This document shows positions 31,455 through 40,875 of a stretch of 64,000 nt of DNA, piece after piece; positions within the stretch are counted from its first letter, which is position 1, and each line of letters begins with the position of its first letter. Made by a program: the position numbers and the translations under genes. The stretch lies in NCBI RefSeq assembly GCF_018131005.1, contig NZ_JAFCJK010000002.1, forward strand, positions 558,001 to 622,000. The letters run 5' to 3'. This stretch comes from Bradyrhizobium lablabi. GTDB lineage: Bacteria > Pseudomonadota > Alphaproteobacteria > Rhizobiales > Xanthobacteraceae. Below the pieces are notes generated by a model. It was not told where the DNA came from. It searched no databases and was given only the letters and a program-made list of their open reading frames with translations.

Positions 31455-33574
31455 GCGATGCGACCGCGATAATGCCAGCGACGAGCGAGAAGCCGCGCCG
31501 GCGATGGATCAGAAAGGCGGTGGCGATCTGTGCCGTGGCCGCCCTGATCGCGACTGGCGCTTTCGCAATCTGGGTCATTTCACTCGGGCCGTTGCCGCTG
31601 GACAAGGCCAGGCAGGTTTCCACCACGGTCGTTGACCGCAACGGCAAACTTTTGCGCGCCTACGCGATGGCCGATGGCCGCTGGCGGCTGCCGGTGGATG
31701 CGGCGACCGCAATCGATCCCAGCTATCTCAAGCTGTTGTTCGCCTATGAGGACAAGCGCTTCTATGCCCATGGCGGCATCGATCCGCTGGCGCTGTCGCG
31801 CGCGGCGTTCCAACTCGTTACCCGAGGTCACATCATATCCGGCGGCTCGACGATCACGATGCAGCTCGCGCGGCTGATGGAGCCGCGGCACGAGCGATCG
31901 GTCTACGCGAAGCTCCGGCAGATGGTGCGTGCGGTCGAGCTCGAGCGGCAGTTCTCGAAGGATCAGATCCTCGACCTCTATCTCGCGCTGGCGCCCTACG
32001 GCGGCAATCTCGAGGGCGTGCGCGCCGCCTCGATCGCCTATTTCGGCAAGGAGCCGAAGCGGCTGTCGCTCGCCGAGGCCGCGCTGCTGGTGGCGCTGCC
32101 GCAGTCGCCCGAGCGGCGGCGGCTCGACCGCTATCCGGGAGCAGCCCACATCGCGCGCGACCGCGTGCTCGACCGCATGGTCGAGGAAGGTGCGGTGTCG
32201 AAGGAGGACGCGGCCCAGGCCAAGGCCACGCCGGTGCCGAAGATGCGCAAGCAGATCCCGATCCTGGCGCCGCATTCCGCCGACCAGGCGATCGCGACGG
32301 TGAAGGACGGGCCAATCATCAAGCTGACGCTGGATGCGGGTCTGCAAAAGAATCTCGAGGCGTTGGCGCGCGACCGCGCGATTGCGCAGGGGCCGAATAT
32401 CTCGGTCGCGATCATCGCGGTCGACAATGAGACCGGCGACGTGCTCGCGCGCGTCGGCTCGTCCGACTATTTCGACGAGCGGCGCGCCGGCCAGGTCGAC
32501 ATGACCCGCGCCGTGCGTTCGCCGGGTTCGACGCTGAAGCCGTTCATCTATGGCCTCGCCTTCGAGGACGGTTTTGTGCATCCGGAAAGCCTGATCGAGG
32601 ATCGGCCCATTCGTTTCGGCTCCTACGCGCCGGAGAACTTCGACATGACGTTCCAGGGCACGGTGCCCGTGCGCAAGGCCTTGCAATTGTCGCTGAACGT
32701 GCCGGCGATCGCGCTGCTCGACCGCGTCGGCGCAAATCGTCTGTCATCGAGGCTGAAGCAGGCCGGCACCAGCCTGGTGCTGCCGAAGGAGGAAGCGCCG
32801 GGACTTGCGATGGGACTCGGCGGCGTCGGCGTGACCCTGCAGGATCTGGCGCAGCTCTATGCCGGGCTGGCGCGGCTCGGCGCGACAAAGCCGCTGCGCG
32901 AGATCGTGACGGCGAATGACGGTCGCGAGCCGATGCGCTTGATGGATCAGGCGGCGGCCTGGCAAGTCGGGAACGTCCTGCTCGGTACGCCGCCGCCGGA
33001 GAACGGCGTTCACAACCGGATCGCATTCAAGACCGGCACGAGCTACGGCTATCGCGATGCGTGGTCGGTCGGCTTCGACGGCCGCATCACCATCGGCGTC
33101 TGGGTCGGGCGCCCCGATGGTGCGCCGGTGCCGGGTCTGGTCGGCCGCACGGCGGCCGCGCCGATCCTGTTCGACGCGTTTGCGCGCACCGGCAGGATTC
33201 CATCCGCATTGCCGAAGCCGCCACGGGGCGTGCTGGTCGCGAGCAATGCGAAGCTGCCGCCGCCGCTCAAGCGCTTCCGGCCGCTCGGTGAACTCGTCCG
33301 CAGCGGCAGCGACCAAGCACCGCACATCCAGTTTCCGCTCAACGGCTCGCGCATCGATGTCGAGCGCGCTGATGACGGCCATCCCGCCGCGATGATGCCT
33401 GTGAAGGTCGCCGGCGGCGTCCTGCCGCTGACCGTGCTGGTGAACGGCATGTCGGCCGGCGACATCGACAGCCGTCGTCAGCGCCTGATCGACCCGCCCG
33501 GACCGGGCTTTGCTCGCGTGACCGTGATCGACGCCAGGGGCGCCGCGGACACAGTGGTGATCCGAGTGCAGTGA
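31451..33574 (+). CDS. pbpC: Penicillin-binding protein 1C (transglycosylase/transpeptidase)
   Basis: A 707-residue bifunctional peptidoglycan synthase. A membrane helix lies at about residues 22-43. The GT51 glycosyltransferase domain carries the catalytic Glu100 in FAYEDKRFYAHGG and GGSTITMQLARL. The transpeptidase domain has Ser360 in SPGSTLKPF (SxxK), S414-L-N (SxN) and KTG at 527-529 (FKTGTSYG). A C-terminal BiPBP_C domain ends with VTVIDARGAADTVVIRV. All catalytic motifs are intact. It is translationally coupled to the alpha-2-macroglobulin gene, in keeping with the idea that wall repair and protease trapping work together when the outer membrane is breached. Confidence 0.95.
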   Translation: MSDATAIMPATSEKPRRRWIRKAVAICAVAALIATGAFAIWVISLGPLPLDKARQVSTTVVDRNGKLLRAYAMADGRWRLPVDAATAIDPSYLKLLFAYEDKRFYAHGGIDPLALSRAAFQLVTRGHIISGGSTITMQLARLMEPRHERSVYAKLRQMVRAVELERQFSKDQILDLYLALAPYGGNLEGVRAASIAYFGKEPKRLSLAEAALLVALPQSPERRRLDRYPGAAHIARDRVLDRMVEEGAVSKEDAAQAKATPVPKMRKQIPILAPHSADQAIATVKDGPIIKLTLDAGLQKNLEALARDRAIAQGPNISVAIIAVDNETGDVLARVGSSDYFDERRAGQVDMTRAVRSPGSTLKPFIYGLAFEDGFVHPESLIEDRPIRFGSYAPENFDMTFQGTVPVRKALQLSLNVPAIALLDRVGANRLSSRLKQAGTSLVLPKEEAPGLAMGLGGVGVTLQDLAQLYAGLARLGATKPLREIVTANDGREPMRLMDQAAAWQVGNVLLGTPPPENGVHNRIAFKTGTSYGYRDAWSVGFDGRITIGVWVGRPDGAPVPGLVGRTAAAPILFDAFARTGRIPSALPKPPRGVLVASNAKLPPPLKRFRPLGELVRSGSDQAPHIQFPLNGSRIDVERADDGHPAAMMPVKVAGGVLPLTVLVNGMSAGDIDSRRQRLIDPPGPGFARVTVIDARGAADTVVIRVQ

Positions 33575-33716
33575 TGGCGCGGGAAAGCGGAACAGCACGG
33601 TTGTTTGGGCATCGGTTTCATCGTATGCGAAACCCATGGTGGAAAGCCTCCAACCCCGGCGCTTCGGAGCAGGGCAACAGTCTGTAAAACCTGCGCATTC
33701 CGGCCGCAGGCTATCC

Positions 33717-35378
33717 ATGGCGTTCGAGTTCGCGACGGCTAGCCACGGTCGCTCGGCACTGTTTTTGGTGCTCGCCTGCCTGGTGCTGTTTCTGCCCGGA
33801 TTCTTCACCATCCCGCCGATCGATCGGGACGAGGTGCGATTTGCGCAGGCGACCAAGCAGATGGTCGAAACGGGCGATTTCGTCGACATCCGCTTCCAGG
33901 ACGACGTTCGCTACAAGAAGCCGGTTGGCATCTACTGGCTCCAGGCGGCGACCCTCAAGACCGCCTCGGCGCTTGGATTGCCTAGGGCCCAGGTGCGGAT
34001 CTGGGTCTACCGGGTGCCGTCACTGCTTGGCGCGATCGGCGCGGTGCTGCTGACCTATTGGACGGCGCTCGCCTTCGTGACGCGGCGTGGCGCGGCGCTG
34101 GCCGCGCTGATGATGGCAAGCTGCGTGCTGCTCGGGGTCGAGGCGCGGTTGGCCAAAACCGATGCGGTGCTGCTGTTCACGGTAACGGCCGCAATGGGCG
34201 CGATGGCGCGGGTCTATCTGTCCTGGCAGCACGGTGAGGACCCGGCGCATCCACCATGGGGGCCGCCCGCGGTGTTCTGGACGGCGCTCGCCATTGGCAT
34301 CCTGATCAAGGGCCCGCTGATCCTGATGTTCGTCGGCCTTGCAATCGCGCTGCTGGCGTTCCTCGACAAGTCGGCGGCCTGGTTCCTGCGCCTGCGTCCG
34401 GTCTGGGGGCTGACGTGGATGCTGGTGCTGGTGCTGCCGTGGTTCGTGATGATCTTCCTGCGCGCCGGCGAGACCTTCTTCGCGGACTCCGTTGGCGGCG
34501 ACATGCTGAGTAAGCTCGGGGCTCAGGAATCCCATGGCGCGCCGCCCGGAGTCTATCTGCTGCTGTTCTGGATCACGTTCTGGCCGGGTGCGCCGCTTGC
34601 CGGGATGGCGGCACCAGCGGTGTGGCGGGCGCGGCGCGAGCCCGGCGCGCAGTTTCTGCTCGCCTGGCTGATCCCGTCCTGGATCGTGTTCGAGGCCGTT
34701 CTGACCAAGCTGCCGCACTATGTGCTGCCGCTCTATCCGGCGATCGCGATCCTCACCGCCGGGGCGCTGGAACGACGCGTGCTGTCGCGCTCCTGGCTCG
34801 TGCGCGGCGCGGCCTGGTGGTTTGTGGTCCCCGCGTTCGGCGCGGTGATCGTAATCGTCGGCGCGATCAAGTTGATCCATCAACCGGTGTTTCCGGCGTG
34901 GCCCTTTTTCGCGGTCGCCATGGTGTTCGGCCTGATCGCCTGGTGGCTGTTTGAAGACAGCCGAGCCGAACGCTCACTGCTCAACGCGGTCATCGCGGCA
35001 GCGCTGATGGCCGTCGGGACCTATGGCGTGGTGTTGCCACGGCTCACGACGCTGTTTCCGAGCCAGGAGATAGCGCGCGCGCTACGCAACGTGACTTGCG
35101 TCGGCCCGAAGGCTGCTGCCGCGGGCTTCCATGAGCCAAGCCTTGTGTTCATGACGGATACCTCGACGCTGCTGACCGACGGATCGGGCGCGGCCGATTT
35201 CCTCGGCCAGGGTACATGCCGTTTCGCGCTGGTCGAACAGCGCTCGGAGCGTGCGTTTATCCAGCGCGCAGAGGCGATCGGGTTGCGCTACAACGCACCG
35301 GTGCGCGTCGAAGGCTACAATATTTCGCAGGGTAAGGCGGTTTCGATCGCGATCTTCCGCTCCGAGGGGACGGAATGA
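33717..35378 (+). CDS. GT39/ArnT-like lipid-linked sugar glycosyltransferase
   Basis: A 553-residue integral membrane protein of the PMT/ArnT type, with about 12 membrane helices and an early periplasmic loop holding the key acidic motif PPIDRDEVRFAQATKQM and YKKPVGIYWLQ. Such enzymes move a sugar from a polyprenyl phosphate donor to lipid A or other envelope acceptors. The ATG at 33717 was preferred since residues upstream in frame are not conserved in character. The stop is one base from the start of the PAP2 gene. The sugar is not known; mannose or galacturonate are donors reported for rhizobial relatives. Confidence 0.88.
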   Translation: MAFEFATASHGRSALFLVLACLVLFLPGFFTIPPIDRDEVRFAQATKQMVETGDFVDIRFQDDVRYKKPVGIYWLQAATLKTASALGLPRAQVRIWVYRVPSLLGAIGAVLLTYWTALAFVTRRGAALAALMMASCVLLGVEARLAKTDAVLLFTVTAAMGAMARVYLSWQHGEDPAHPPWGPPAVFWTALAIGILIKGPLILMFVGLAIALLAFLDKSAAWFLRLRPVWGLTWMLVLVLPWFVMIFLRAGETFFADSVGGDMLSKLGAQESHGAPPGVYLLLFWITFWPGAPLAGMAAPAVWRARREPGAQFLLAWLIPSWIVFEAVLTKLPHYVLPLYPAIAILTAGALERRVLSRSWLVRGAAWWFVVPAFGAVIVIVGAIKLIHQPVFPAWPFFAVAMVFGLIAWWLFEDSRAERSLLNAVIAAALMAVGTYGVVLPRLTTLFPSQEIARALRNVTCVGPKAAAAGFHEPSLVFMTDTSTLLTDGSGAADFLGQGTCRFALVEQRSERAFIQRAEAIGLRYNAPVRVEGYNISQGKAVSIAIFRSEGTE

Positions 35379-35379
35379 C

Positions 35380-36225
35380 ATGCCGCCGCGCCCCTCGAGC
35401 CCGGACCCCGCCAATTATTTCGGACGATTGCTGACGCTGACGTGGCTGTCCTTCGCGCAGCTTGTCCGTACACCGTCGCATTCGCGCCGGGCGGAGGCGG
35501 CGCGGCGCTCCGCGCGCCACGTGCTGCTGCTCGTCGCGATCGTCGGCGCAGCGACCGTCGCGCTGATGTACGCGTTCGACGCGCAGGAAATCGGCATGAT
35601 GCCGCTGCGCGGCACGCCCGGCCTGTGGTGGGTGCGGCGCCTGACCGATTTCGGCAAGGACGAATATGTGCTGTCAGCACTGGCAATCCTGTTGATTGCG
35701 GTTGCGCTCGCGGCGCCGATGCTGCGCGGCATGTCGCGCGCGACGCTGCTTGGGCTTGGCGCGCGCCTGCAATACCTGTTCCTTTCCGTGGCGCTGTCGG
35801 TTGCCGCCGGTGAATTGATCAAGTGGATCGTCGGTCGTGGCCGCCCCTTTGTCGGCGGCAAGGCCAACGCCTTCAACTTTTCGCACTTCGCCGGCACCGA
35901 GGCCTATTCGAGCTTTCCGTCGGGGCACTCGGTTACGGCCTTCGCGCTGGCCTTCGCGGTCTCGGCGGTGTGGCCGCAGGCGCGCGTCGCCATGCTGCTC
36001 TATGCGATCATGATCGCCGCGACGCGCCTGGTGCTGCTCGCGCATCATCCCAGCGACGTCGTCGCCGGCGCGCTGGTTGGCACAATCGGCGCGATGGCGG
36101 TGCGATACTGGTTTGCCGCCCGCCGCCTCGGGTTTGCCATCCATCGCGACGGCACGATCATGCCTCTGTCCGGGCCGTCGCCGGGGCGTCTCAAAAGGGT
36201 TGCGGGGAGCCCCTTCGCCCCATAA
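35380..36225 (+). CDS. PAP2-family membrane phosphatase
   Basis: A 281-residue protein with six membrane helices and all three PAP2 motifs. These are K148-x6-RP (KWIVGRGRP), PSGH at residues 180-183 (SFPSGHSVT), and R216-x5-H222-x3-D226. The enzyme should remove phosphate from a lipid such as a polyprenyl pyrophosphate, lipid A or phosphatidate. Its place between a GT39 transferase and a GT2 sugar-phosphate synthase suggests recycling of the polyprenyl carrier or dephosphorylation of the acceptor. The start overlaps closely with the end of the preceding gene (one base gap). Confidence 0.9.
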   Translation: MPPRPSSPDPANYFGRLLTLTWLSFAQLVRTPSHSRRAEAARRSARHVLLLVAIVGAATVALMYAFDAQEIGMMPLRGTPGLWWVRRLTDFGKDEYVLSALAILLIAVALAAPMLRGMSRATLLGLGARLQYLFLSVALSVAAGELIKWIVGRGRPFVGGKANAFNFSHFAGTEAYSSFPSGHSVTAFALAFAVSAVWPQARVAMLLYAIMIAATRLVLLAHHPSDVVAGALVGTIGAMAVRYWFAARRLGFAIHRDGTIMPLSGPSPGRLKRVAGSPFAP

Positions 36226-36295
36226 AAGCGGTCGCCCGGCGGCCGGATCGGGCCGGTTCCAGCCGCGAACCCAAACACCAACCACGAGTGCCGTT

Positions 36296-37039
36296 TTGCC
36301 TGCTTCCGACCAGACGCCGGTCGTCGTTTCCATCGTCGTGCCCGTGCGTAACGAGGCCGACAATATCGCGCCGCTGGTCGCCGAGATCGCGACGGCGCTC
36401 GACGGCCGCTGGGGCTACGAGATCATCTACGTCAATGACGGCTCGACGGATGCGACCTCCGAGCGGCTCACCGCGCTCATGGCGCAGCGGCCCAGCCTCA
36501 GGCAGCTCCGGCATGCGGTGTCGTCGGGGCAATCCGCGGCAGTGCGCAGCGGAGTGCGCGCCGCGCGCGGTGCGATCGTGGCGACGCTCGACGGCGACGG
36601 GCAGAACAATCCGGCATTCCTGCCGGAACTGATTTTGGCGATCGAAAGAGGCGACGGCCGCATTGGCCTGGCCGCAGGCCAGCGGGTGGGGCGGAAGGAC
36701 ACCGGCTTCAAGAAGTTTCAGTCCCGCATCGCCAATACGGTGCGCGGCGCGATCCTGCGCGACGGCACCCGGGACACCGGCTGCGGGCTGAAGGCGTTTC
36801 CGCGCGATGTGTTCCTGTCGATGCCCTATTTCGACGGGCTGCATCGCTTCCTGCCGGCGCTGGTCCACCGTGAGGGATTCGAGATCGCCCATGTCGACGT
36901 GATTGACCGCCCACGTCACTCCGGAGTCTCGAATTACGGGTTCTTCGACCGGCTCTGGATCGGGATCATGGATCTCGCCGGTGTGTGGTGGCTGATCCGC
37001 CGCAAAAAGCCGACGCCGGCCGTGACCGAGGTGAAGTGA
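36296..37039 (+). CDS. GT2 polyprenyl-phosphate glycosyltransferase (DPM1/ArnC-like)
   Basis: About 247 residues of a GT-A fold transferase: VVVSIVVPVRNEADNIAPLV at the N-terminus, the nucleotide-sugar motif IIYVNDGSTDATSE, and the D-x-D-type segment ATLDGDGQNNP. There is only a weak hydrophobic C-terminus (WIGIMDLAGVWWLI), so it is probably membrane-associated. Such enzymes load a sugar on polyprenyl phosphate for a GT39 transferase. The start is uncertain: no ATG is suitable and a TTG at 36296 was chosen by alignment with the fold. The stop overlaps the LAB_N start by TGATG. Confidence 0.88.
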   Translation: MPASDQTPVVVSIVVPVRNEADNIAPLVAEIATALDGRWGYEIIYVNDGSTDATSERLTALMAQRPSLRQLRHAVSSGQSAAVRSGVRAARGAIVATLDGDGQNNPAFLPELILAIERGDGRIGLAAGQRVGRKDTGFKKFQSRIANTVRGAILRDGTRDTGCGLKAFPRDVFLSMPYFDGLHRFLPALVHREGFEIAHVDVIDRPRHSGVSNYGFFDRLWIGIMDLAGVWWLIRRKKPTPAVTEVK

Positions 37040-37377
37040 TGTGGATTCAGTACGGCCAGGCGTTGAGCGCTTATTTCTATGATGTATTCGTCGCCAAGTT
37101 CGATTTCTGGCTGGTGTTCGGCCTCGTTGCGCAGCTGTTGTTCACCGCGCGCTTCCTGGTGCAGTGGATCTCCAGCGAACGCGCTGGCCAGAGCGTGGTG
37201 CCGATGGCGTTCTGGTTCTTCTCCATCGGCGGCGGGTTGATGACGTTGATCTATGGACTCGCCAAGCGCGAACCCATCATCATCATCGGGCAGGGGATGG
37301 CCACGCTGATCTATATCAGGAACATCATGCTGATCGTGAAGAACCGCGGTACTGCGTCGAAGACCCTCGACAGCTGA
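37039..37377 (+). CDS. LAB_N (lipid A biosynthesis N-terminal) membrane protein
   Basis: A 112-residue protein with three membrane helices matching the LAB_N domain (FWLVFGLVAQLLFTARFLVQ, WISSERAGQSVVPMAFWFFS). This small domain is often encoded next to DPM1/ArnC-like transferases in alphaproteobacteria and is thought to help flip or handle the lipid-linked sugar. Its start overlaps the GT2 stop by TGATG, and its stop directly abuts the stop of the convergent phosphate transporter. It completes a four-gene unit. Confidence 0.9.
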   Translation: MWIQYGQALSAYFYDVFVAKFDFWLVFGLVAQLLFTARFLVQWISSERAGQSVVPMAFWFFSIGGGLMTLIYGLAKREPIIIIGQGMATLIYIRNIMLIVKNRGTASKTLDS

Positions 37378-39066
37378 TCAGGAACGGCCGGGTGCCGGCG
37401 TCGCGAGCGCGTTGATCTCGGCCTCGCTGGAGCGATAGGCTGCCAATTGCCCGGCCGCATCGAGCACCGGATAGGCAACCGAGCAGATGTGCGAGTGGAT
37501 GCGGCGGAGGTCGCGCAGCACGTCGAGATGCAATGACGTCGTCTCGATGGTCTCGGGGCGGCCCTCGCGCAGGCGATCGAGATGCCGCTCGGTCGCAGCA
37601 AGCTCGGCCGAGCGCAGCGCCGCCTTCTCGGCGAGCAGCTTGTGTGCCTCGTTGACATCGCCCGACATGAACACGCCAAACGCGATCCGCAAGGAATCGA
37701 TCGTCCGCTTGTGGAACGCCGACAATTCCTCGGCGCCTTCGGAAGAGAATTGCAGACGGCGCTTGATCTTCTTGGTCGCGAGCTCGCTCAGATTCTTGTC
37801 GATGATATCCCCGATATGCTCGAGGTTGATCGCGAAGGCGACGGTCTCCATGGCGCGCTGGCCCTCGCGCTCGTCCAGGCTGCCGCGGGTGAGTTTCGTC
37901 ACGTAGAGCTTGATGGCTTCGTTCAGGCCGTCGACGCTGTTGTCCATCCGCGAGACCTGGTCGACCAGCGCGCGGTCGTTGGTCATCATCGCCGCCATCA
38001 CTTTGCGCAGCATGACCTCGACATGGTCGCCCATGTGCAGCACCTCGCGCGCGGCGTCGGCCAGCGCCAGCGAGGGGGTCTCCAGCGCGCTTTCATCGAG
38101 ATAACGCGGTCGCGACGGATCGGTCTGCTGGACGCGGTTCGGCAGCAGCGTCTTCAGTAGCCGCGCCAGGCCGTCGAGCAGGCCGATGAACAGGATCGCG
38201 GTCGCGACGTTGAAAGCGATGTGAAATTGTGCGGTCGCCTTGGCGAGGTCCGGCTGCCACGCATGGAATTGCGCCGCGATCGCGCCCAGGAACGGAGCCA
38301 CCAGCAGAATGCCGACCACGCGGTTGATCAAATTGCCGAGCGGCAGCCGATAGCTCGCCGGATTGTCGCGGCGCGCGCCCTCGACCAGTGGATTGACGGC
38401 ACTGCCGAGATTGGCACCCAGCACCAGGGCGAACGCCGCATAGGGCGAGATGAACTGCGAATAGGCCAGCGACATCACCAACAGCACGCTGGCGACACTG
38501 GAATGGACCAGCCAGGTCACGACGGCGCCGATGAAGATGCAGAGCACGGGATCGCCGGTGATCGCGTTCATGAAGACGCGGACTCCAGGGGCGTTCTCCG
38601 CCGGCGCCAGCGTATCGAGCAGAATGTGCAGCGCCAGCAGCATCAGCCCGAGACCGATCGAGACCCGGCCGAGGTCCTTGATCCGGGTGCGTGGTCCGGT
38701 GCGGAACGCGACCAGGCCGAGAATGAACAGCACCGGCGCGACGGCTGCGATGTTGAACGAGAGCACCTGCACGATCAATGTGGTTCCGACATTGGCGCCC
38801 AGCATGATCGCGAGTGCCGGCACCAGGCTGACCAGTCCCTCGGCGGTGAAGGAACTTGTGATCAGGGCGGTCGCGGTCGAGCTCTGGAGCAGGGCGGTCA
38901 AGCCGAGGCCGGCGGCGAGGGCGGTGAAGCGGTTGTTCAACGCTCTGGCCAGCAAGACGCGCAAATCGGGGCCAAAGGCGCGCAAAATCCCGCTGTGGAC
39001 CATGTGAAGGCCCCACAGCAGCAGAGCTACGCCGCCCAATAAGTCCAATAGAACCATCGTTCCCAT
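37378..39066 (-). CDS. Na/Pi cotransporter family protein with PhoU-like domain
   Basis: A 562-residue protein. Residues about 1-330 are the sodium/phosphate cotransporter core with the inverted-repeat QSS motifs: LLQSSTATALITSSF and VHSSVASVLLVMSL, plus GANVGTTL and GANLGSA. Residues about 350-550 form a helical PhoU-like domain. This layout matches YjbB/NptA-type transporters, which in E. coli export phosphate. The start ATG at 39066 is three codons ahead of a second ATG. It stands apart from pst/pho genes. Confidence 0.9.
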   Translation of the reverse strand: MGTMVLLDLLGGVALLLWGLHMVHSGILRAFGPDLRVLLARALNNRFTALAAGLGLTALLQSSTATALITSSFTAEGLVSLVPALAIMLGANVGTTLIVQVLSFNIAAVAPVLFILGLVAFRTGPRTRIKDLGRVSIGLGLMLLALHILLDTLAPAENAPGVRVFMNAITGDPVLCIFIGAVVTWLVHSSVASVLLVMSLAYSQFISPYAAFALVLGANLGSAVNPLVEGARRDNPASYRLPLGNLINRVVGILLVAPFLGAIAAQFHAWQPDLAKATAQFHIAFNVATAILFIGLLDGLARLLKTLLPNRVQQTDPSRPRYLDESALETPSLALADAAREVLHMGDHVEVMLRKVMAAMMTNDRALVDQVSRMDNSVDGLNEAIKLYVTKLTRGSLDEREGQRAMETVAFAINLEHIGDIIDKNLSELATKKIKRRLQFSSEGAEELSAFHKRTIDSLRIAFGVFMSGDVNEAHKLLAEKAALRSAELAATERHLDRLREGRPETIETTSLHLDVLRDLRRIHSHICSVAYPVLDAAGQLAAYRSSEAEINALATPAPGRS

Positions 39067-39312
39067 GCTCGTTCGTACCCCGGCAGATCGAGTCGATTGA
39101 TCAGGCTATCGGCAATCGACCGCCAATCAACCCCTTTTGTTCCCGCGAAAGCCTGGCTGGTGGGGCTGATCGGTGGCCGGACAAGGCGGCGCCCCGTAAA
39201 CGGAATTGGAAAACAACAGCTAAATTGCGATTCGTTCCGCTAGGCAGTTTCCAATGTTTCCCCGCTATGACGTTGGAACAGAAGTTTGTCCAGCAAGGCT
39301 TGGGGATCAGGA

Positions 39313-39558
39313 ATGTTTGAGAATCGCCGCAAGAGCGAACGTCGCGTGTGCAGGAGCGTCGCCAAGATTCAGATCGCGTCGGGCTCGCTGCCGCGTGATT
39401 GTATGATAACCGATATCTCATCCGGGGGGGTGAAGGTGATCGCGGAGTATCTGGAAATTCCGCCGGAGTTCACGATCATCTTTTCGACCGGCAACCCGCG
39501 GCAATGCCGCCTGGCGTGGCGCATCGGACATGAGTTCGGCGCCCAGTTCGTCGACTGA
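39313..39558 (+). CDS. PilZ-domain protein
   Basis: An 81-residue stand-alone PilZ domain. The c-di-GMP-binding arginines are in RRKSERR (residues 5-11), and the second motif DISSGG (34-39) is complete, so the protein should bind the second messenger. The ATG at 39313 starts MFENRRKSERR, the usual beginning in rhizobia; nine residues upstream in frame are excluded. The gene is isolated. Confidence 0.88.
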   Translation: MFENRRKSERRVCRSVAKIQIASGSLPRDCMITDISSGGVKVIAEYLEIPPEFTIIFSTGNPRQCRLAWRIGHEFGAQFVD

Positions 39559-39731
39559 TCCGACACCATGACGTGAAGCGCGAATTTCTGCCGCCGCGCG
39601 CTTCCTGCCAAACCTGACCGGTAACCTTGTACGCGCGCGCGCCGGCTTGACCGTGCCGTGGCGAACTTCGCCTTGGCCCCGTCCGGGCCGGGGCGCACCT
39701 CGCCTCATCCCGTCGACCCTGAACCGGTCTT

Positions 39732-40775
39732 TCAGGCGCGCTTTGTCATCTCGACTGCATTTTGACCGTTCAGCCTGCCCCTTACAGGCGACTGGACCGG
39801 GAGCATAAGTCGGAACGATTCAAAGTCCCCATTAACGCCCCAGCAAATCTTCAGGTTGAGGCCATCGTCGAACCAATAACCGCTCGCTTCGGCCCCGACG
39901 ATTGGGCGGCTGAAATTTGGTTGCCGCGCCGTTGCGCCAACCGAGCCCTTCTTGTCGAAGAAATAGAATTGTGTCCTGCCCTGTTTTGTGACCTCCCACC
40001 AGCCGGGAAAGGCGGACCCAACGAATACATCATCGGGCCGAGCGAAGTGGATGATTGAGACGAACGGATGCGAATCATTGCTCGACGTCTCCCAATTGTT
40101 ATCTCTTTGAATCTGCGAATCCTTCAGCTGATCGCCTTTTGCCCGCTTGTGGTTGAGGTGAGTATGCATGGCAATCTGCTGGTTGCCCAGATACAGCGTC
40201 GAATGCAAATGCGACAATTTCGGCGTCGCAAACAAGATTACGTCGCCCGGCTTCAGAAGGCCCGAATTGATGATCCGGCGTGCCTTCTCCTTTTCAACGT
40301 GCTTCGCAAGCGTTTTGGTGAGCTGGCCCAGGCCACGCAGGTTCTTGAAGAGTTGCTCAGCGTCATTGGTTGGTCTGAAGCCCTTTATCTTCGCTTGCAT
40401 GAGGCATTCTGAAACGAAATGCGCGCAATCGTTTAGACCAGTAAACGGAGCCGTTTGACCGATCGCCGTGTCCCTATTGCCGTCGGGAAACGAAATGAGA
40501 AAGATTCGAGGGTCGGGCACCGAGTCGACCGAAAAATTGCTGGTAATTCGGTTTTCGAGGTTAGAAAAGCTCTTGTGTATAATGAAGAGACCTTCGCGCG
40601 TCTTCGCGTCGGCTGAGTAGAAAAGGAAAACCGCTTCGTGAATGGCGGGATCAAGTTTTCGGGCTTTCATTTCTTGCTGGACGTTGATCATCTTTTCTCG
40701 AGTGACAACCAATCCGTCTTTGCATGGGACGGGCCAGAAACGATCGGCATGACTTATGGCGGCGCTCAGATCCAT
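39732..40775 (-). CDS. NlpC/P60-like amidase, probably acquired
   Basis: A 347-residue protein. The middle part carries a papain-like active site, with Cys117 in GLNDCAHFVSECLMQA and His191 in SHLHSTLYLGNQ, in the style of putative amidase (Amidase_6/NlpC-P60) enzymes that cut peptide or peptidoglycan bonds. The C-terminal 90 residues form a beta-rich module (GWWEVTKQGRTQFYFFDKKG, GYWFDDGLNLKICWG). No signal peptide is seen. GGGGAGG stands seven bases before the ATG. By eye the gene is clearly less GC-rich than its neighbours, and it lies beside an integrase remnant, which points to horizontal transfer. Possible roles are an effector against other bacteria or wall remodelling. Confidence 0.7.
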   Translation of the reverse strand: MDLSAAISHADRFWPVPCKDGLVVTREKMINVQQEMKARKLDPAIHEAVFLFYSADAKTREGLFIIHKSFSNLENRITSNFSVDSVPDPRIFLISFPDGNRDTAIGQTAPFTGLNDCAHFVSECLMQAKIKGFRPTNDAEQLFKNLRGLGQLTKTLAKHVEKEKARRIINSGLLKPGDVILFATPKLSHLHSTLYLGNQQIAMHTHLNHKRAKGDQLKDSQIQRDNNWETSSNDSHPFVSIIHFARPDDVFVGSAFPGWWEVTKQGRTQFYFFDKKGSVGATARQPNFSRPIVGAEASGYWFDDGLNLKICWGVNGDFESFRLMLPVQSPVRGRLNGQNAVEMTKRA

Positions 40776-40875
40776 AGCGTTCCTCCCCTTCTCACAATTA
40801 CTCGTTATCCGGAGTACCGCGCTCGAAATAGAAGAAAGCGAAATGTGCAACGGCGTTGCCCGAGCTGCAGGGCGT

